A DNA stretch of 64,000 nt from Profundibacterium mesophilum KAUST100406-0324 (GCF_009835145.1 NZ_APKE01000026.1:1-64000), one strand, 5' to 3'. Counted from the stretch's first letter, positions 7,896 through 18,213 are shown. Notes: generated from the letters alone by a model not told the origin. Program-made: numbers and translations.

Positions 7896-9446
7896 ATGCA
7901 AGAGCCGTCCATCCAGTATTCCGAAGACCAGTCCGCCGCCCGTGACCGCATCCTCAAGCTGCTCGAGGATGCCGGCGTGCACCATGCGGGCGATCCCGAG
8001 GAGGCCGCGCTGCGTCCCATGCCCGATGCGCGCGAGCAGGTCATGGCCGTCATCGGCAAGGCCGGATCTGGCAAGACCCTCCTGCTGGCCGATCTCTACA
8101 AGGCGCTCGCCGCGGCGGGCGTCGAGATCGTCTCGGGGGATTACGAAAGCCGCCGCAAGCGCGAGAGGCGCACGCTGGCCATCCTCGCCCCGACGAACAA
8201 GGCCGCGAGCGTGCTGCGCAATCGCGGCGTGCCCGCGACCACCATCCACCGCATCCTCTATACCCCGGTCTACGACCCCGAATACGAGAAGGTCGCCGAA
8301 TGGCTGGCGGGCAATGGCGATCGCCCGGTGATCGAGGGGCTGAGCGAGGAGGCGCTCGACCGCGCGCTCGCCTTCTTCCAGACCAACAAGTCCGTCCCCG
8401 GCGCCCTTGCGACGGCGGGCCTGCGCGGGTCCGACTTCATCACCGGCTGGAAGCGACGCGAGGAGCCGCTCGATATCGGTTTCGTCGATGAGAGCTCGAT
8501 GCTCGACAAGCGGCAGTTCGACGATCTCAAGGAAATCTTCCCGACGCTCCTGCTCTTTGGCGACCCCGCGCAGCTCGCCCCCGTGCAGCAATCGGGCGAG
8601 ATGGTCTTCGACGGGCTGTCCGAAAGACAAAAGCTGATCCTGCACCGCGTGCACCGGCAGGACAGCGACAATCCGATCCTCGATCTCGCCCATGCGCTTG
8701 CCGATGACAGCCTGACTTTCGAGCAGTTCGAGAGGATGGTCGAAGAGGCGGCGGCCCGCGATGACCGCGTGGTGATGGCCGGGCGCGTCGAGGCACAGAA
8801 GATGGCCCGCAGTCCTGTCCTCGTCTGGCGCAACGCGACCCGCATCAGGCTGATCCATGCCTTCAGGGCCGCCTATGGCGCGCCGCCCGACGCGCTTCTG
8901 CCCGGCGAACCGCTGATCTGCGACGGGCTCGAATTGCCGCTCAAGCATCGCAAGAAGCGCATCGATCTGGAGGCACGCGGCCTCATCAAGGGTGCGCAGG
9001 TCGTCTACCTGGGGGCGGGGCGCAAGCCGGGCTTCTCACGGCTCCATGTCATGGGCGCCGAGGAGCCGCAGATCAGCGCCGCCTCGATCGTCAAGATCGA
9101 GCTTCCCGACGTCGAGGAGCCCTTCATCCCTTATGCTGCGCGGATGGGTGCCACCTTCCTGCACGGCGCCGCCGTGACGATCCACAAGGCGCAAGGCAGC
9201 CAGTGGCGCGAGGTTCAGGTCTTTGCCCCGGACCTTTGGGCGGCGGCGCGCGTGGGACGGATGGAGGCGGGGGTGCCCTTGTGGAAACGGCTGGCCTATG
9301 TCGCGATCACGCGCGCGGAGGAGCGGCTTTTCTGGGTGATGCGCAACCGCCTCGCCCGGCCCGAGGCACCGCTTTCGGTCGAGGATCTGGCCGCGCGTCC
9401 CGGCGCGCCCCTGGCGCTCGAGCCACAAGACGCCCCCGGAGAATGA
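7896..9446 (+). CDS. Superfamily 1 DNA helicase, RecD/exodeoxyribonuclease V alpha-like
   Basis: A 516-residue ATPase. Walker A is G54-K-A-G-S-G-K-T61, followed by motif Ia (APTNKAASVLR), a DES Walker B (GFVDESSM), motif III (LLFGDPAQLAPV) and the C-terminal motifs HKAQGSQW and YVAITRAEER of SF1 helicases. It is much shorter than full RecD2 and lacks an evident N-terminal HhH region, so it looks like a stand-alone DNA-processing helicase. It starts 46 bp after luxI and could share its transcript. I see no specific partner next to it, so its substrate is unknown. Confidence 0.85.
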   Translation: MQEPSIQYSEDQSAARDRILKLLEDAGVHHAGDPEEAALRPMPDAREQVMAVIGKAGSGKTLLLADLYKALAAAGVEIVSGDYESRRKRERRTLAILAPTNKAASVLRNRGVPATTIHRILYTPVYDPEYEKVAEWLAGNGDRPVIEGLSEEALDRALAFFQTNKSVPGALATAGLRGSDFITGWKRREEPLDIGFVDESSMLDKRQFDDLKEIFPTLLLFGDPAQLAPVQQSGEMVFDGLSERQKLILHRVHRQDSDNPILDLAHALADDSLTFEQFERMVEEAAARDDRVVMAGRVEAQKMARSPVLVWRNATRIRLIHAFRAAYGAPPDALLPGEPLICDGLELPLKHRKKRIDLEARGLIKGAQVVYLGAGRKPGFSRLHVMGAEEPQISAASIVKIELPDVEEPFIPYAARMGATFLHGAAVTIHKAQGSQWREVQVFAPDLWAAARVGRMEAGVPLWKRLAYVAITRAEERLFWVMRNRLARPEAPLSVEDLAARPGAPLALEPQDAPGE

Positions 9447-9464
9447 GACGGGAGGCGGCGGGCC

Positions 9465-10241
9465 TCAGCTCTTGAACTGCCTGAAGGCTGCCGATGCGGC
9501 CCATCCCGCGAGAATGGCGATCGCGATGGAAAGCAGCCCGTAGAGAAGCGGCTGCTCATGCGCGAGTGTGAAAAGGAACCGCTCGAGGCCGACTTTCTGA
9601 ACGAAGATGGCGGTCTTGAAACTGTTGGCGATGCGGCCCCCGCGGGTGAGGAAGACCCGGACCTCGTAATTGCCCTCGACGAGATTGGCCGGCAGCGCGA
9701 CGCGCGTCTCGAACAGCGTCTCCTCGGTGATCCGCACTGTCCCCTCGTTGAGCTGGTAGAGCCCGACCGCCTCGCGGATGCGGATCAGCGCCTCGGTGAA
9801 ACTCTTGGGATCGTCGATGCCGGGAGGGGCGCCGACCGAACGGATCGCGCGCTTGATGGTGATCGCGTGGCGCAGGTCCTCGGTATTGCTCAGGGCGGCG
9901 CGCAGCGGGCCACTGGTGGAGACCGCGTAGAAGCTCGGCGCACTGTCGATCTCGACCGAATCGCGGTTCAGCCAGATCGCCGCCCACCGCGCCTTGCGTC
10001 GCACCGCCACGGCCTCGTCGGGGCCCTCCACCGTGATCACCACTTCGAGCGGCGGACCATCGGGTGCCGGGGCATCGCGCTTGACCGCGCCGAAGATGAG
10101 GATCTCCGTGCCATCGAAATTGGCGGTGATAGAGATGCGGTTCTGGCTGAGCCCGGCCACGACCTGCTCGTCGGCGGTGCCGGATGCGGGCCATGACAGC
10201 GCCGCGATGCAGGCCAGCGCGATGAGACGCGGCAGGATCAT
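9465..10241 (-). CDS. TIGR02186 family membrane-anchored protein
   Basis: A 258-residue protein with a signal peptide (MILPRLIALACIAALSWPASG), a periplasmic part rich in beta-type sequence, and one C-terminal transmembrane helix (about 233-252) followed by a short basic tail. This matches the uncharacterised family TIGR02186, which I know as a partner of TSUP exporters in alphaproteobacteria. Its start overlaps the stop of the exporter gene as TGATG, so both are made together. A function as an accessory periplasmic subunit of the exporter is plausible, but not shown. Confidence 0.82.
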   Translation of the reverse strand: MILPRLIALACIAALSWPASGTADEQVVAGLSQNRISITANFDGTEILIFGAVKRDAPAPDGPPLEVVITVEGPDEAVAVRRKARWAAIWLNRDSVEIDSAPSFYAVSTSGPLRAALSNTEDLRHAITIKRAIRSVGAPPGIDDPKSFTEALIRIREAVGLYQLNEGTVRITEETLFETRVALPANLVEGNYEVRVFLTRGGRIANSFKTAIFVQKVGLERFLFTLAHEQPLLYGLLSIAIAILAGWAASAAFRQFKS

Positions 10242-11152
10242 TTCGTGGACCCGATCGAGTAAAGCTCCGCCGGTCGCACCAGCAGGTCGAAAGCCAGCTT
10301 GCCGCAGACCAGAAGGACCAGCGCCGCGAGCAGGATGCGCAACTGCTCGGCCCTGAGCAGCAATCCAAGACGTGTGCCGACCTGTGCCCCGATCACCCCG
10401 CCCACGATCAGCAGCAGGGCGAGGAGCATGTCCACGGTGTAGTTGGTCGTGGCATGCAGCAGCGTGGTGAAGGCGGTGACGAAGATGATCTGGAAAAGCG
10501 AGGTGCCGATCACGACTTTCGTGGGCATTCCAAGCAGGTAGATCATCGCGGGCACCATGATGAAGCCGCCGCCCACCCCCATGATCGCCGCAAGGACACC
10601 GACGAGCGTGCCGACCATCAGCGGCGGGATCACCGAGATATAAAGGCCGGATGTGCGGAACTTCATCTTCCCCGGAAGGGCATGGACCCAGTTATGACGC
10701 CGCCGCCGCGGCCTGGCGCCTCCGGGACGGCGGGCGCGGGCGATCGCGGTCAGCGATTCGGCGAACATCAGGGCCCCGATGATCCCGAGAAAGACGACGT
10801 AGCTGAGCTGAACCAGGAGATCGACCTGTCCCAACTCGCGCAGCCGGTTGAACAGCTGCACCCCCATCAGGGAGCCCAGCAGGCCCCCGGCGAGCAGCAC
10901 CAGCCCCATTCGGAAATCCACCGTGCGCCGCCGGATATGCGCCAGGACGCCCGAAATGGAGGAGGCGACGATCTGATTGGCCGAGGTCGCGACGGCGACC
11001 GCGGGCGGGATCCCCACGAAGAAGAGCAGGGGCGTGATGAGGAAGCCGCCGCCGACGCCGAACATTCCCGACAGAAGGCCGACGATCCCGCCGAGCCCCA
11101 GCAGCAGGAAGGCGTTGACCGAAACCTCGGCGATGGGAAGGTAGATCTGCAT
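10238..11152 (-). CDS. TauE/SafE (TSUP) family membrane exporter
   Basis: A 304-residue integral membrane protein with two repeated halves, each starting with a glycine-rich block typical of TSUP (GMFGVGGGFLITPLL and AIMGVGGGFIMVPAM). A basic loop (ARRPGGARPRRRR) separates them. Members export sulfite, sulfoacetate or related organosulfur anions; the substrate here is not determined. It is coupled to the TIGR02186 gene downstream and lies 76 bp after the purine nucleoside phosphorylase gene, so readthrough from the nucleoside operon is possible though the functions differ. Confidence 0.88.
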   Translation of the reverse strand: MQIYLPIAEVSVNAFLLLGLGGIVGLLSGMFGVGGGFLITPLLFFVGIPPAVAVATSANQIVASSISGVLAHIRRRTVDFRMGLVLLAGGLLGSLMGVQLFNRLRELGQVDLLVQLSYVVFLGIIGALMFAESLTAIARARRPGGARPRRRRHNWVHALPGKMKFRTSGLYISVIPPLMVGTLVGVLAAIMGVGGGFIMVPAMIYLLGMPTKVVIGTSLFQIIFVTAFTTLLHATTNYTVDMLLALLLIVGGVIGAQVGTRLGLLLRAEQLRILLAALVLLVCGKLAFDLLVRPAELYSIGSTK

Positions 11153-11228
11153 GGCGGCGGTCCTGCGTACTGGCTTCCTTCAATCATTCATGGCGATCGA
11201 TGACTATCCCCGGCAGGGCCGCGGCGGA

Positions 11229-12032
11229 TCACCCTTGCGACAGGAACCGTCGAAGCACCGTTTCGAGCTTGGCGGCCCCGATGGGCGCCATCGCCTTGGT
11301 ATGCTCATGGCTGATCGCCTCGTCGCTCATACCCGCAGCCATGTTGGTGATGGTCGAGATCGCCGCGCAGCGCAGCCCCAGGAACCGCCCCAGGATCACC
11401 TCCGGCACCGTCGACATCCCGACCGCGTCGGCGCCGAGGATGCGGATCGCCCTGATCTCGGCCGGGGTCTCGAAGGAGGGGCCGGAATACCAGGCATAGA
11501 CGCCTTCGGGCAGGGCGATGTCGCTGTCCGCGGCCGCGCGGGCGAGCGCCGCGCGCATCTGCGGGTCGTAGGCATCGCCCATGGGGACGAAGCGCGCGTC
11601 CGTCGTCTCGCCGATCAACGGATTGAGACCCGAGAAGTTGATGTGATCACGCAGCATCATCAGGCTGCCCGTCCGCATCGCGGGATCGAGCGATCCGGCG
11701 GCATTGGTCAGGATCAGCTGCTCCGCGCCGAGACCGCGCAGCACCTCGAGCGGCAATCGCATCGCGTCGGCCTGTCCGCTCTCGTAGTAATGGGCCCGCC
11801 CGCCAAGCACCGCCACGCGCCGCCCCTCCAGCTGTCCGATCACCAGTTTCGGCGCATGTCCCGACACCCCGGCATGGGGAAAGCCTGGAAGCTGGCCGTA
11901 GGGAATGGACACGCCCTCGACCGTGTCGGCGAGATGGCCGAGCCCGGAGCCGAGGATCAGCCCCAGTTCAACCGGCTCGGGGCCGGCGCGATCGCGGATG
12001 AAGCGGACGAGGTCGTCAGCGTTCCTTGACAT
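11229..12032 (-). CDS. Purine nucleoside phosphorylase
   Basis: A 267-residue enzyme of the trimeric PNP/MTAP family, cleaving purine nucleosides with phosphate to base and ribose-1-phosphate. Family blocks present are LILGSGLGHLAD near the start, GRAHYYE, LTNAAGSLDP and MSTVPEVILGR. The ATG at 12032 follows GGAGGAG and lies inside the end of the permease gene (17-bp overlap), so it is the last gene of the nucleoside uptake operon. That context means imported nucleosides are split at once; the base can go on to adenine deaminase encoded at 57340. Exact preference among guanosine, inosine and xanthosine is not readable. Confidence 0.92.
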   Translation of the reverse strand: MSRNADDLVRFIRDRAGPEPVELGLILGSGLGHLADTVEGVSIPYGQLPGFPHAGVSGHAPKLVIGQLEGRRVAVLGGRAHYYESGQADAMRLPLEVLRGLGAEQLILTNAAGSLDPAMRTGSLMMLRDHINFSGLNPLIGETTDARFVPMGDAYDPQMRAALARAAADSDIALPEGVYAWYSGPSFETPAEIRAIRILGADAVGMSTVPEVILGRFLGLRCAAISTITNMAAGMSDEAISHEHTKAMAPIGAAKLETVLRRFLSQG

Positions 12033-13014
12033 AGGGTTCTCCTCCGGCACGGGGCGGAATGGCGCGGCCGACGAAGCCGGCCAGGATGACGACGGTGAGG
12101 ATATAGGGCAAAGCCTGCATGAATTGCGTCGGGATGCCGATGCCCAGGATATCGATGCTCTGGAACCGGTTGCCGACCGCCTCGAGCAGGCCGAAGAGCA
12201 GGCAGGCGAAGAGCGCATACCATGGCCGCCACTTGGCGAAGATCAGCGCGGCGAGGGCGATGAAGCCGCGCCCGGCGGTCATGTCCTTCACGAAGCCCGC
12301 CGCCAGCCCGGTCGCCAGATAGGCTCCGGCAAGGCCGCACAGCACGCCGGCGATCACAACGGCCGCATAGCGCAGGCGCACGACCGAGACACCGGCCGTG
12401 TCGACGGCGCCCGGGTTCTCGCCAACGGCCCGCAGGCGCAGCCCGAACCGGGTACGGAACAGGACGTACCAACTGACCGGGACCATCGCGATGGCGACGT
12501 AGACCAGCAATGTATGCCCCGAGATCAGGTCCCAGTAGATGGCGCTGACGCCGCTGGGTTCGACCCCGTCGGCGATCGTCTCCCGATAGCCTTCCCGCAG
12601 GGCGGTGGCGCCGGGCAGCGAGATCTCCGAAAAGCGCGCCCCGCCCGTCAGGCTCGGCGTGCGGCCGCCCTGCGAGAACCAGTCCTGCGCGATGAGCACG
12701 GTCATGCCGGATGCGAGGAAGTTGATCGCCACGCCCGAGATCAGCTGATCGCCGCGGAAGGTGATCGAGGCCAGCCCGTGGATCAGTGCGAAGGTCACCG
12801 AAGCCGTGACCCCCGCCGCGAGGCCGAGCCAGACCGATCCCGTTGCCGCGGCCACGGCCGCAGAAAAGAAGGCGGCGACCAGCATCTTTCCCTCGAGCCC
12901 GATGTCGATGACCCCGGCGCGTTCGGAGAAGAGCCCCGCGAGGCAGGCCAGAAGCAGGGGCGTGGCAAGGCGGACGGTGCTGTCGAGGATCTGGATGATC
13001 GTCAGGAGATCCAT
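12016..13014 (-). CDS. Nucleoside ABC transporter permease (second subunit)
   Basis: A 332-residue polytopic inner-membrane protein of the branched-chain/ribose permease class. The block VIDIGLEGKML near residue 35 and GENPGAVDTAGV in the cytoplasmic loop are typical of the NupQ/YufQ-type subunit paired with BMP binding proteins. The ATG at 13014 is the first methionine after a long alternative reading in the same frame that lies over the other permease gene. It is 74 bp downstream of the first permease gene and overlaps the phosphorylase gene by 17 bp. Confidence 0.9.
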   Translation of the reverse strand: MDLLTIIQILDSTVRLATPLLLACLAGLFSERAGVIDIGLEGKMLVAAFFSAAVAAATGSVWLGLAAGVTASVTFALIHGLASITFRGDQLISGVAINFLASGMTVLIAQDWFSQGGRTPSLTGGARFSEISLPGATALREGYRETIADGVEPSGVSAIYWDLISGHTLLVYVAIAMVPVSWYVLFRTRFGLRLRAVGENPGAVDTAGVSVVRLRYAAVVIAGVLCGLAGAYLATGLAAGFVKDMTAGRGFIALAALIFAKWRPWYALFACLLFGLLEAVGNRFQSIDILGIGIPTQFMQALPYILTVVILAGFVGRAIPPRAGGEPYVKER

Positions 13015-13088
13015 CTCGGGGCTCCTTTGTGGCGGCGCGGCGCGGCGGTTGAGGCTTGGGAGGCGGAAAGCGGTGGTGTCATGATGGC

Positions 13089-14201
13089 TTACTCCCCTCC
13101 GGCGGCGGGCGCGGGCCTGCGGCGACCGAAGCGCAGGAACATCCGGCTGAGCGGACGGCGCACCATCCCGTCGAGCGCGCCCGTGAAGAGGATGACGAGC
13201 GCCTGAATAACGACCACCATTTCGCGCGGGACGGAGGTTTCGAATTCGAGCTCGGCGCCCCCTTGGTAGAGCGCGCCGAAGAGGATCGCGGCCAGCAGCA
13301 CGCCCAGGGGATGCGAGCGGCCCATGAGGGCCACGGCGATGCCGACGAAGCCGGCGCCCAAGACGTTGTCTTGCAGCAGGCGCTGCTGCTCGCCCATCAC
13401 CGCGTTGATCGCCATCATGCCGGCCAGCCCGCCGGAGATCAGCATCGCCAGCATGATGATGCGGAACGGCGAGATACCGGCATAGACCGCCGCCGATTCG
13501 CTCTGTCCGAAAGCGCGGATCTCGTAGCCGAGCCTGGTGCGCCAGATCAGCAGCCAGGTTGCCCAGCAGGCCGCGAGGCCAAGCACGAAGCTGATGTTGA
13601 GCGGGGTGCGCCCGAAGCTGATGCCCATCGCCGCGAAGATGTCGCGCGCCGTGGGCAGGAACGTGGTCTCGGGGAAGCGCGCCGTCTCCGGCGCCATCGA
13701 GCCCGGCACCTTGAGCGCGCCCACGAGCAGGTAGACGAGCAGGGCGGATGCGATGAAGTTGAACATGATCGTGGTGATCACGATATGGCTGCCGCGGCGC
13801 GCCTGCAGATAGGCCGGGATCGCCGCCCAGGCGGCACCGAAAAGCGCGCCGCCCAGCACCGCCGCGGGCAGGGCCAGCGTCCAGTGCGGCCATGGCACCC
13901 AGAGCACCACCAGCGCGACGCCGAGCGCGCCGAGCTGCGCCTGTCCCTCGCCGCCGATATTGAAGAGCCGTGCATGGAAGGCGACGGCGACCGCGAGGCC
14001 GGTGAAGATGAAGTTGGTGGCATAGAAAAGCGTGTAGCCCCAGCCATAGGTCGAGCCCACGGCGCCCCGCACCATGATCTGCAATGCCTCGACCGGGTCC
14101 TCGCCGATCAGCAGGACCACGAGGCCGGAGACGAGCAGGGCGAGCAGCAGGTTGATCAGGGGGATCAGGGCGACATCGGCCCATTTGGGAAGCTTGTCCA
14201 T
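13089..14201 (-). CDS. Nucleoside ABC transporter permease (first subunit)
   Basis: A 370-residue polytopic permease of the NupP/YufP type. The block LFNIGGEGQAQLGALG and the loop RAFGQSESAAVYAGI mark it as the partner of the second permease. Its ATG shares bases with the ATPase stop (TGATG at 14199-14203), so translation is coupled; a GTG one codon earlier is less likely. The C-terminus ends in a basic, proline/alanine-rich tail. Confidence 0.9.
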   Translation of the reverse strand: MDKLPKWADVALIPLINLLLALLVSGLVVLLIGEDPVEALQIMVRGAVGSTYGWGYTLFYATNFIFTGLAVAVAFHARLFNIGGEGQAQLGALGVALVVLWVPWPHWTLALPAAVLGGALFGAAWAAIPAYLQARRGSHIVITTIMFNFIASALLVYLLVGALKVPGSMAPETARFPETTFLPTARDIFAAMGISFGRTPLNISFVLGLAACWATWLLIWRTRLGYEIRAFGQSESAAVYAGISPFRIIMLAMLISGGLAGMMAINAVMGEQQRLLQDNVLGAGFVGIAVALMGRSHPLGVLLAAILFGALYQGGAELEFETSVPREMVVVIQALVILFTGALDGMVRRPLSRMFLRFGRRRPAPAAGGE

Positions 14202-15799
14202 CACGGAGTCCTCTGGCCGGTCAGGTCGAGATTGGCCTCGATCTCATCGAGGGTGGGATCGGCGTCCGTGTCGGTGATGCCCGCCATCAGGAGCCCCAGC
14301 TCGCGCTCGTCGGTCTCGGACGGGTGACGCTCGCCCATGATGCGGCCGTCGAACATGACGGCGATCCGGTCCGAGAGCGACAGGATCTCGTCAAGCTCGA
14401 CCGAAACGAGAAGCACCGCCTTGCCGGCATCGCGAAGCGCGACGATCTGCTGATGGATGAACTCGATCGCCCCGATATCGACACCCCGCGTCGGCTGTCC
14501 GACAAGCAGCAGGTCGGGATTGCGCTCAAGCTCGCGGGCGATGACGATCTTCTGCTGGTTGCCTCCCGAGAAGTTCTTCGCGCTGAGCCAGCAATCGGCG
14601 GGGCGCACGTCGAATTTCTCGATCTTGGCCTGCATGTCGCGGCGCAGCGCATCGTTGTCCATGAGCAAGCCGCGCGCATAGGCCGGATCGTCGTGATAGC
14701 CGAAGGCGACATTCTCCCAGGCATGGAAATCGAGGATCAGCCCCTCGCGGTGCCGGTCCTCGGGCACATGCGCGATCCCGGCCTGCCGGCGGAACCTGGC
14801 CCCGGCCCGTGGACCCTCGAGCGGCAGGTCGCGGCCGTTGAGGGTGACGCGCCCCTCGGCCGCGCGCATGCCGCCCAGCACCTGGAGGAGTTCGGACTGG
14901 CCGTTGCCCGCCACCCCGGCAATGCCGAGGATCTCTCCGGCGCGCAAGGTAAGGTCGATACCGCGCAGGCGCTCGACCTTCTTCTCGTCCACCACCCTGA
15001 GCCCTTCGATCTCCAGGACCACGTCGCGCGGCACGGCGGGGGTCTTCTCGACCCGCAGCAGGACCTCGCGCCCCACCATCATCTCGGCAAGCCGGCTTGG
15101 ATCGGTGCTCGCCGTGGCCACGGTCGCCGTCATCTCGCCGCGCCGCATGACACTGACGGTATCGGTGATGTCCATGATTTCCCGGAGCTTGTGGGTGATC
15201 AGGATGATCGTCTTTCCCTCCCGCCGCAGCCCCTCGAGGATGCGGAAGAGATGATCGGCCTCGGCGGGGGTGAGCACGCCCGTGGGCTCGTCGAGGATGA
15301 GGATGTCGGCCTGCCTGTAGAGCGCCTTGAGGATCTCCACGCGCTGCTGCATCCCGACGCCGAGATCCTCGATCCGGGCATCGGGATCGACATGCAGCTC
15401 GTAATCCTCCGACAGGCGCGAGAGCAGCTTGCGCGCCTTCGCGAGGCTCGGCCTCAACCAGGCGCCCTCCTCGGCGCCGAGCACGATGTTCTCGAGCACG
15501 GTGAAATTCTCGACCAGCTTGAAATGCTGGAAGACCATGCCGATGCCGGCGGCGATCGCGGCCTGGCTGTCGGGGATCTCGGCGGTCTTGCCGCGGATCA
15601 TGACCTGGCCGGCATCGGCCTTGTAGAAGCCGTAGAGGATCGACATCAGCGTCGATTTTCCGGCACCGTTCTCGCCGATGATGCCGTGGATCGTCCCCGG
15701 CATCACCCGCATCGAGATATCCTTGTTGGCCTGCACCGGGCCGAAGGACTTGGAGATGCCGACAAGCTCGATCGCCGGAGTTGTCGCGTCGTCGCTCAT
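14201..15799 (-). CDS. Nucleoside ABC transporter ATP-binding protein, tandem domains
   Basis: A 532-residue protein with two ATPase domains in one chain, as in RbsA and NupO. Domain 1 has Walker A GENGAGKST (about residue 42) and the Walker B ILILDEPTGVLTP. Domain 2 has a degenerate Walker A (GVAGNGQSELL) and the signature FSGGNQQKIVIARELERNPD. It energises import of nucleosides or nucleobases by the two permeases. The start at 15799 has GAGAGGCGG upstream. A long hairpin separates it from the binding-protein gene. Confidence 0.93.
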   Translation of the reverse strand: MSDDATTPAIELVGISKSFGPVQANKDISMRVMPGTIHGIIGENGAGKSTLMSILYGFYKADAGQVMIRGKTAEIPDSQAAIAAGIGMVFQHFKLVENFTVLENIVLGAEEGAWLRPSLAKARKLLSRLSEDYELHVDPDARIEDLGVGMQQRVEILKALYRQADILILDEPTGVLTPAEADHLFRILEGLRREGKTIILITHKLREIMDITDTVSVMRRGEMTATVATASTDPSRLAEMMVGREVLLRVEKTPAVPRDVVLEIEGLRVVDEKKVERLRGIDLTLRAGEILGIAGVAGNGQSELLQVLGGMRAAEGRVTLNGRDLPLEGPRAGARFRRQAGIAHVPEDRHREGLILDFHAWENVAFGYHDDPAYARGLLMDNDALRRDMQAKIEKFDVRPADCWLSAKNFSGGNQQKIVIARELERNPDLLLVGQPTRGVDIGAIEFIHQQIVALRDAGKAVLLVSVELDEILSLSDRIAVMFDGRIMGERHPSETDERELGLLMAGITDTDADPTLDEIEANLDLTGQRTP

Positions 15800-15821
15800 G
15801 AGCCGCCTCTCATCTGTGTGA

Positions 15822-15857
15822 AAGGGCCGCGGCCTCCTTCGCGGCGGCGCGGCCCTT
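15822..15857. other. Ten-pair hairpin between binding-protein and ATPase genes
   Basis: AAGGGCCGCG (15822-15831) and CGCGGCCCTT (15848-15857) are perfectly complementary with a 16-base loop. On the transcribed minus strand it is followed by only TTTC. Such hairpins after solute-binding-protein genes commonly stabilise the upstream mRNA or attenuate the rest of the operon, giving more binding protein than membrane subunits. Confidence 0.6.
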
Positions 15858-15899
15858 CGGCAGGGTTCAATCAAGGCCGGCGCCGGGCCGGCCCCGCGA

Positions 15900-16892
<993 letters not shown>

Positions 16893-16975
16893 GGATGTCT
16901 CCCGTGTCTTTTGTCTTGGAACCGGCACAGTCGGCCGATCCATGGATCGCGTGGGTCCCGAAGGGGGGTCATCGC

Positions 16976-17007
16976 AGAATAAGGCCGCAGGGGCCTCTGG
17001 GGGTCAA
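16976..17007 (-). promoter_or_regulatory. Tentative promoter of the nucleoside operon
   Basis: Minus strand TTGACC (17002-17007) and TATTCT (16976-16981) lie about 85 bases ahead of the binding-protein start, but the spacing of 20 is long. I see no purine riboswitch core in this 200-base gap. Confidence 0.28.
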
Positions 17008-17091
17008 CTGGTTTTTCGGAAAGCTCCTGTCCCCGAAGCCCGCCGCGGGGCGGATTCGATGCTTGACGTCGGGGCCGCCCGGGGCGGGGGA

Positions 17092-17514
17092 TCACAGCGC
17101 GCGGGCCATGATCACCGCATCCGAGGGCGGCGCGCCGGCGCGGGTGTAGTAACCCCGCCGCCGTCCCGTCTCGGCATAGCCCTCAAGCAGGTAGAGCGCC
17201 CGCGCCGCGTCATTTTCCGCATCGACCTCGAGAAAGGCCCGCTCTGCCCGCCCGGAACGCGCGATGTCGTGGAATTGGCCGAGCGCGGCGCGTCCGAGAC
17301 CGCGCCGCCGCCGGCCCGGATCAACCGCCAGCGTCAGCAGCTCGGCCTCGTCGAGGATCACCCGCCCGAGGGCGAAGCCATGGCCGTCACCCACCGCGAA
17401 GACGCCCGGCATGCCGAGCAGCCGTTCGAACTCGCCGGCGCTCCAGGGCCGCGTGCCGCGCATCGCCGCCGCATGGATGCGGGCCATTGCGAGGGGCGTC
17501 AGGGCAACAGGCAC
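17092..17514 (-). CDS. rimI: Ribosomal-protein-S18-alanine N-acetyltransferase
   Basis: A 140-residue GNAT acetyltransferase. The acetyl-CoA loop reads VDPGRRRRGLGRAAL (RxxGxG/A), with the later block FLEVDAENDAARALYLLEGY typical of RimI. RimI acetylates the N-terminal alanine of ribosomal protein S18. The start overlaps the tsaB stop by 16 bp, and tsaB-rimI adjacency is widespread, which strengthens the name. The sequence is slightly shorter than the E. coli enzyme. Confidence 0.88.
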   Translation of the reverse strand: MPVALTPLAMARIHAAAMRGTRPWSAGEFERLLGMPGVFAVGDGHGFALGRVILDEAELLTLAVDPGRRRRGLGRAALGQFHDIARSGRAERAFLEVDAENDAARALYLLEGYAETGRRRGYYTRAGAPPSDAVIMARAL

Positions 17515-18200
17515 GGGGCCGCGTGGCGCGAGGGGGCGGCATCCGGTGCCTTGATGTAATGCGGCGTGGGGCGCGGACTTTGCGCGGGGCGCGTCAGGGC
17601 GACATGCGCGATCGCCTCTGCGAGGGCGTCCGGCGCGAGCGTCACGTCCCTGTGGCCGCCGAGTGGAATGCCCTCCTGCGCATAGCGGCGCGCCAAGTCC
17701 CCGGCCCGCTCCCCCAGAAGGTGCAATGCCCCCGGATCGGCGAGGCGGGGCAGGGGGGTGGACGGCGCGGCATCGGGCAGCATCGCCGCCATGCCATCGA
17801 TGCCGGAGGCGCTCGCCGGTTGCAGGTAGAGGCCGCCCTTGTAGGGAAGGGAGACGAGATGGCGCCCCGCGCCGAGCCTCTCATCTGACTGCCGCGCCGC
17901 GTGCAGCACGCATTCGAAATGGGTCACGCCGATCGCCGGGATCCCGAGGCCGAGCGCCAGTCCGCGCGCGGCCGAGACGGAGATGCGGATGCCCGTGAAG
18001 TTGCCGGGGCCCGTCCCGACCCCGATCCGCGTCAGGTCGGACCAGGCGGCGCCGCCTTCGGCCAGGACCTCCTCGAGCAGGCCGATCAGACGCTCGCCCT
18101 GGCCCCGCGCCATCTCCTCGTGCCGGCGCGCGTGCACGCCTTCCTCCGACAGAAGGGCGGCCGCGCAATGCGCGGCCGACGTATCGAAAGCCAGGATCAC
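17499..18200 (-). CDS. tsaB: tRNA threonylcarbamoyladenosine biosynthesis protein TsaB
   Basis: A 233-residue ASKHA-fold protein that supports TsaD in making t6A37 in tRNA. It begins with the actin-like phosphate motif (MILAFDTSAAHCAAAL) and has the TsaB signature GVGTGPGNFTGIR near residue 67. It starts 13 bp after the NfuA-type gene and overlaps rimI, so three genes form one operon. Confidence 0.93.
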   Translation of the reverse strand: MILAFDTSAAHCAAALLSEEGVHARRHEEMARGQGERLIGLLEEVLAEGGAAWSDLTRIGVGTGPGNFTGIRISVSAARGLALGLGIPAIGVTHFECVLHAARQSDERLGAGRHLVSLPYKGGLYLQPASASGIDGMAAMLPDAAPSTPLPRLADPGALHLLGERAGDLARRYAQEGIPLGGHRDVTLAPDALAEAIAHVALTRPAQSPRPTPHYIKAPDAAPSRHAAPCLLP

Positions 18201-18213
18201 GGGTGCCAGGCGA

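Noticed and set aside
13056-14327. Plus-strand frame opposite the first permease gene
   Set aside because: Antisense to a clear membrane protein; the product is highly charged and without motifs.
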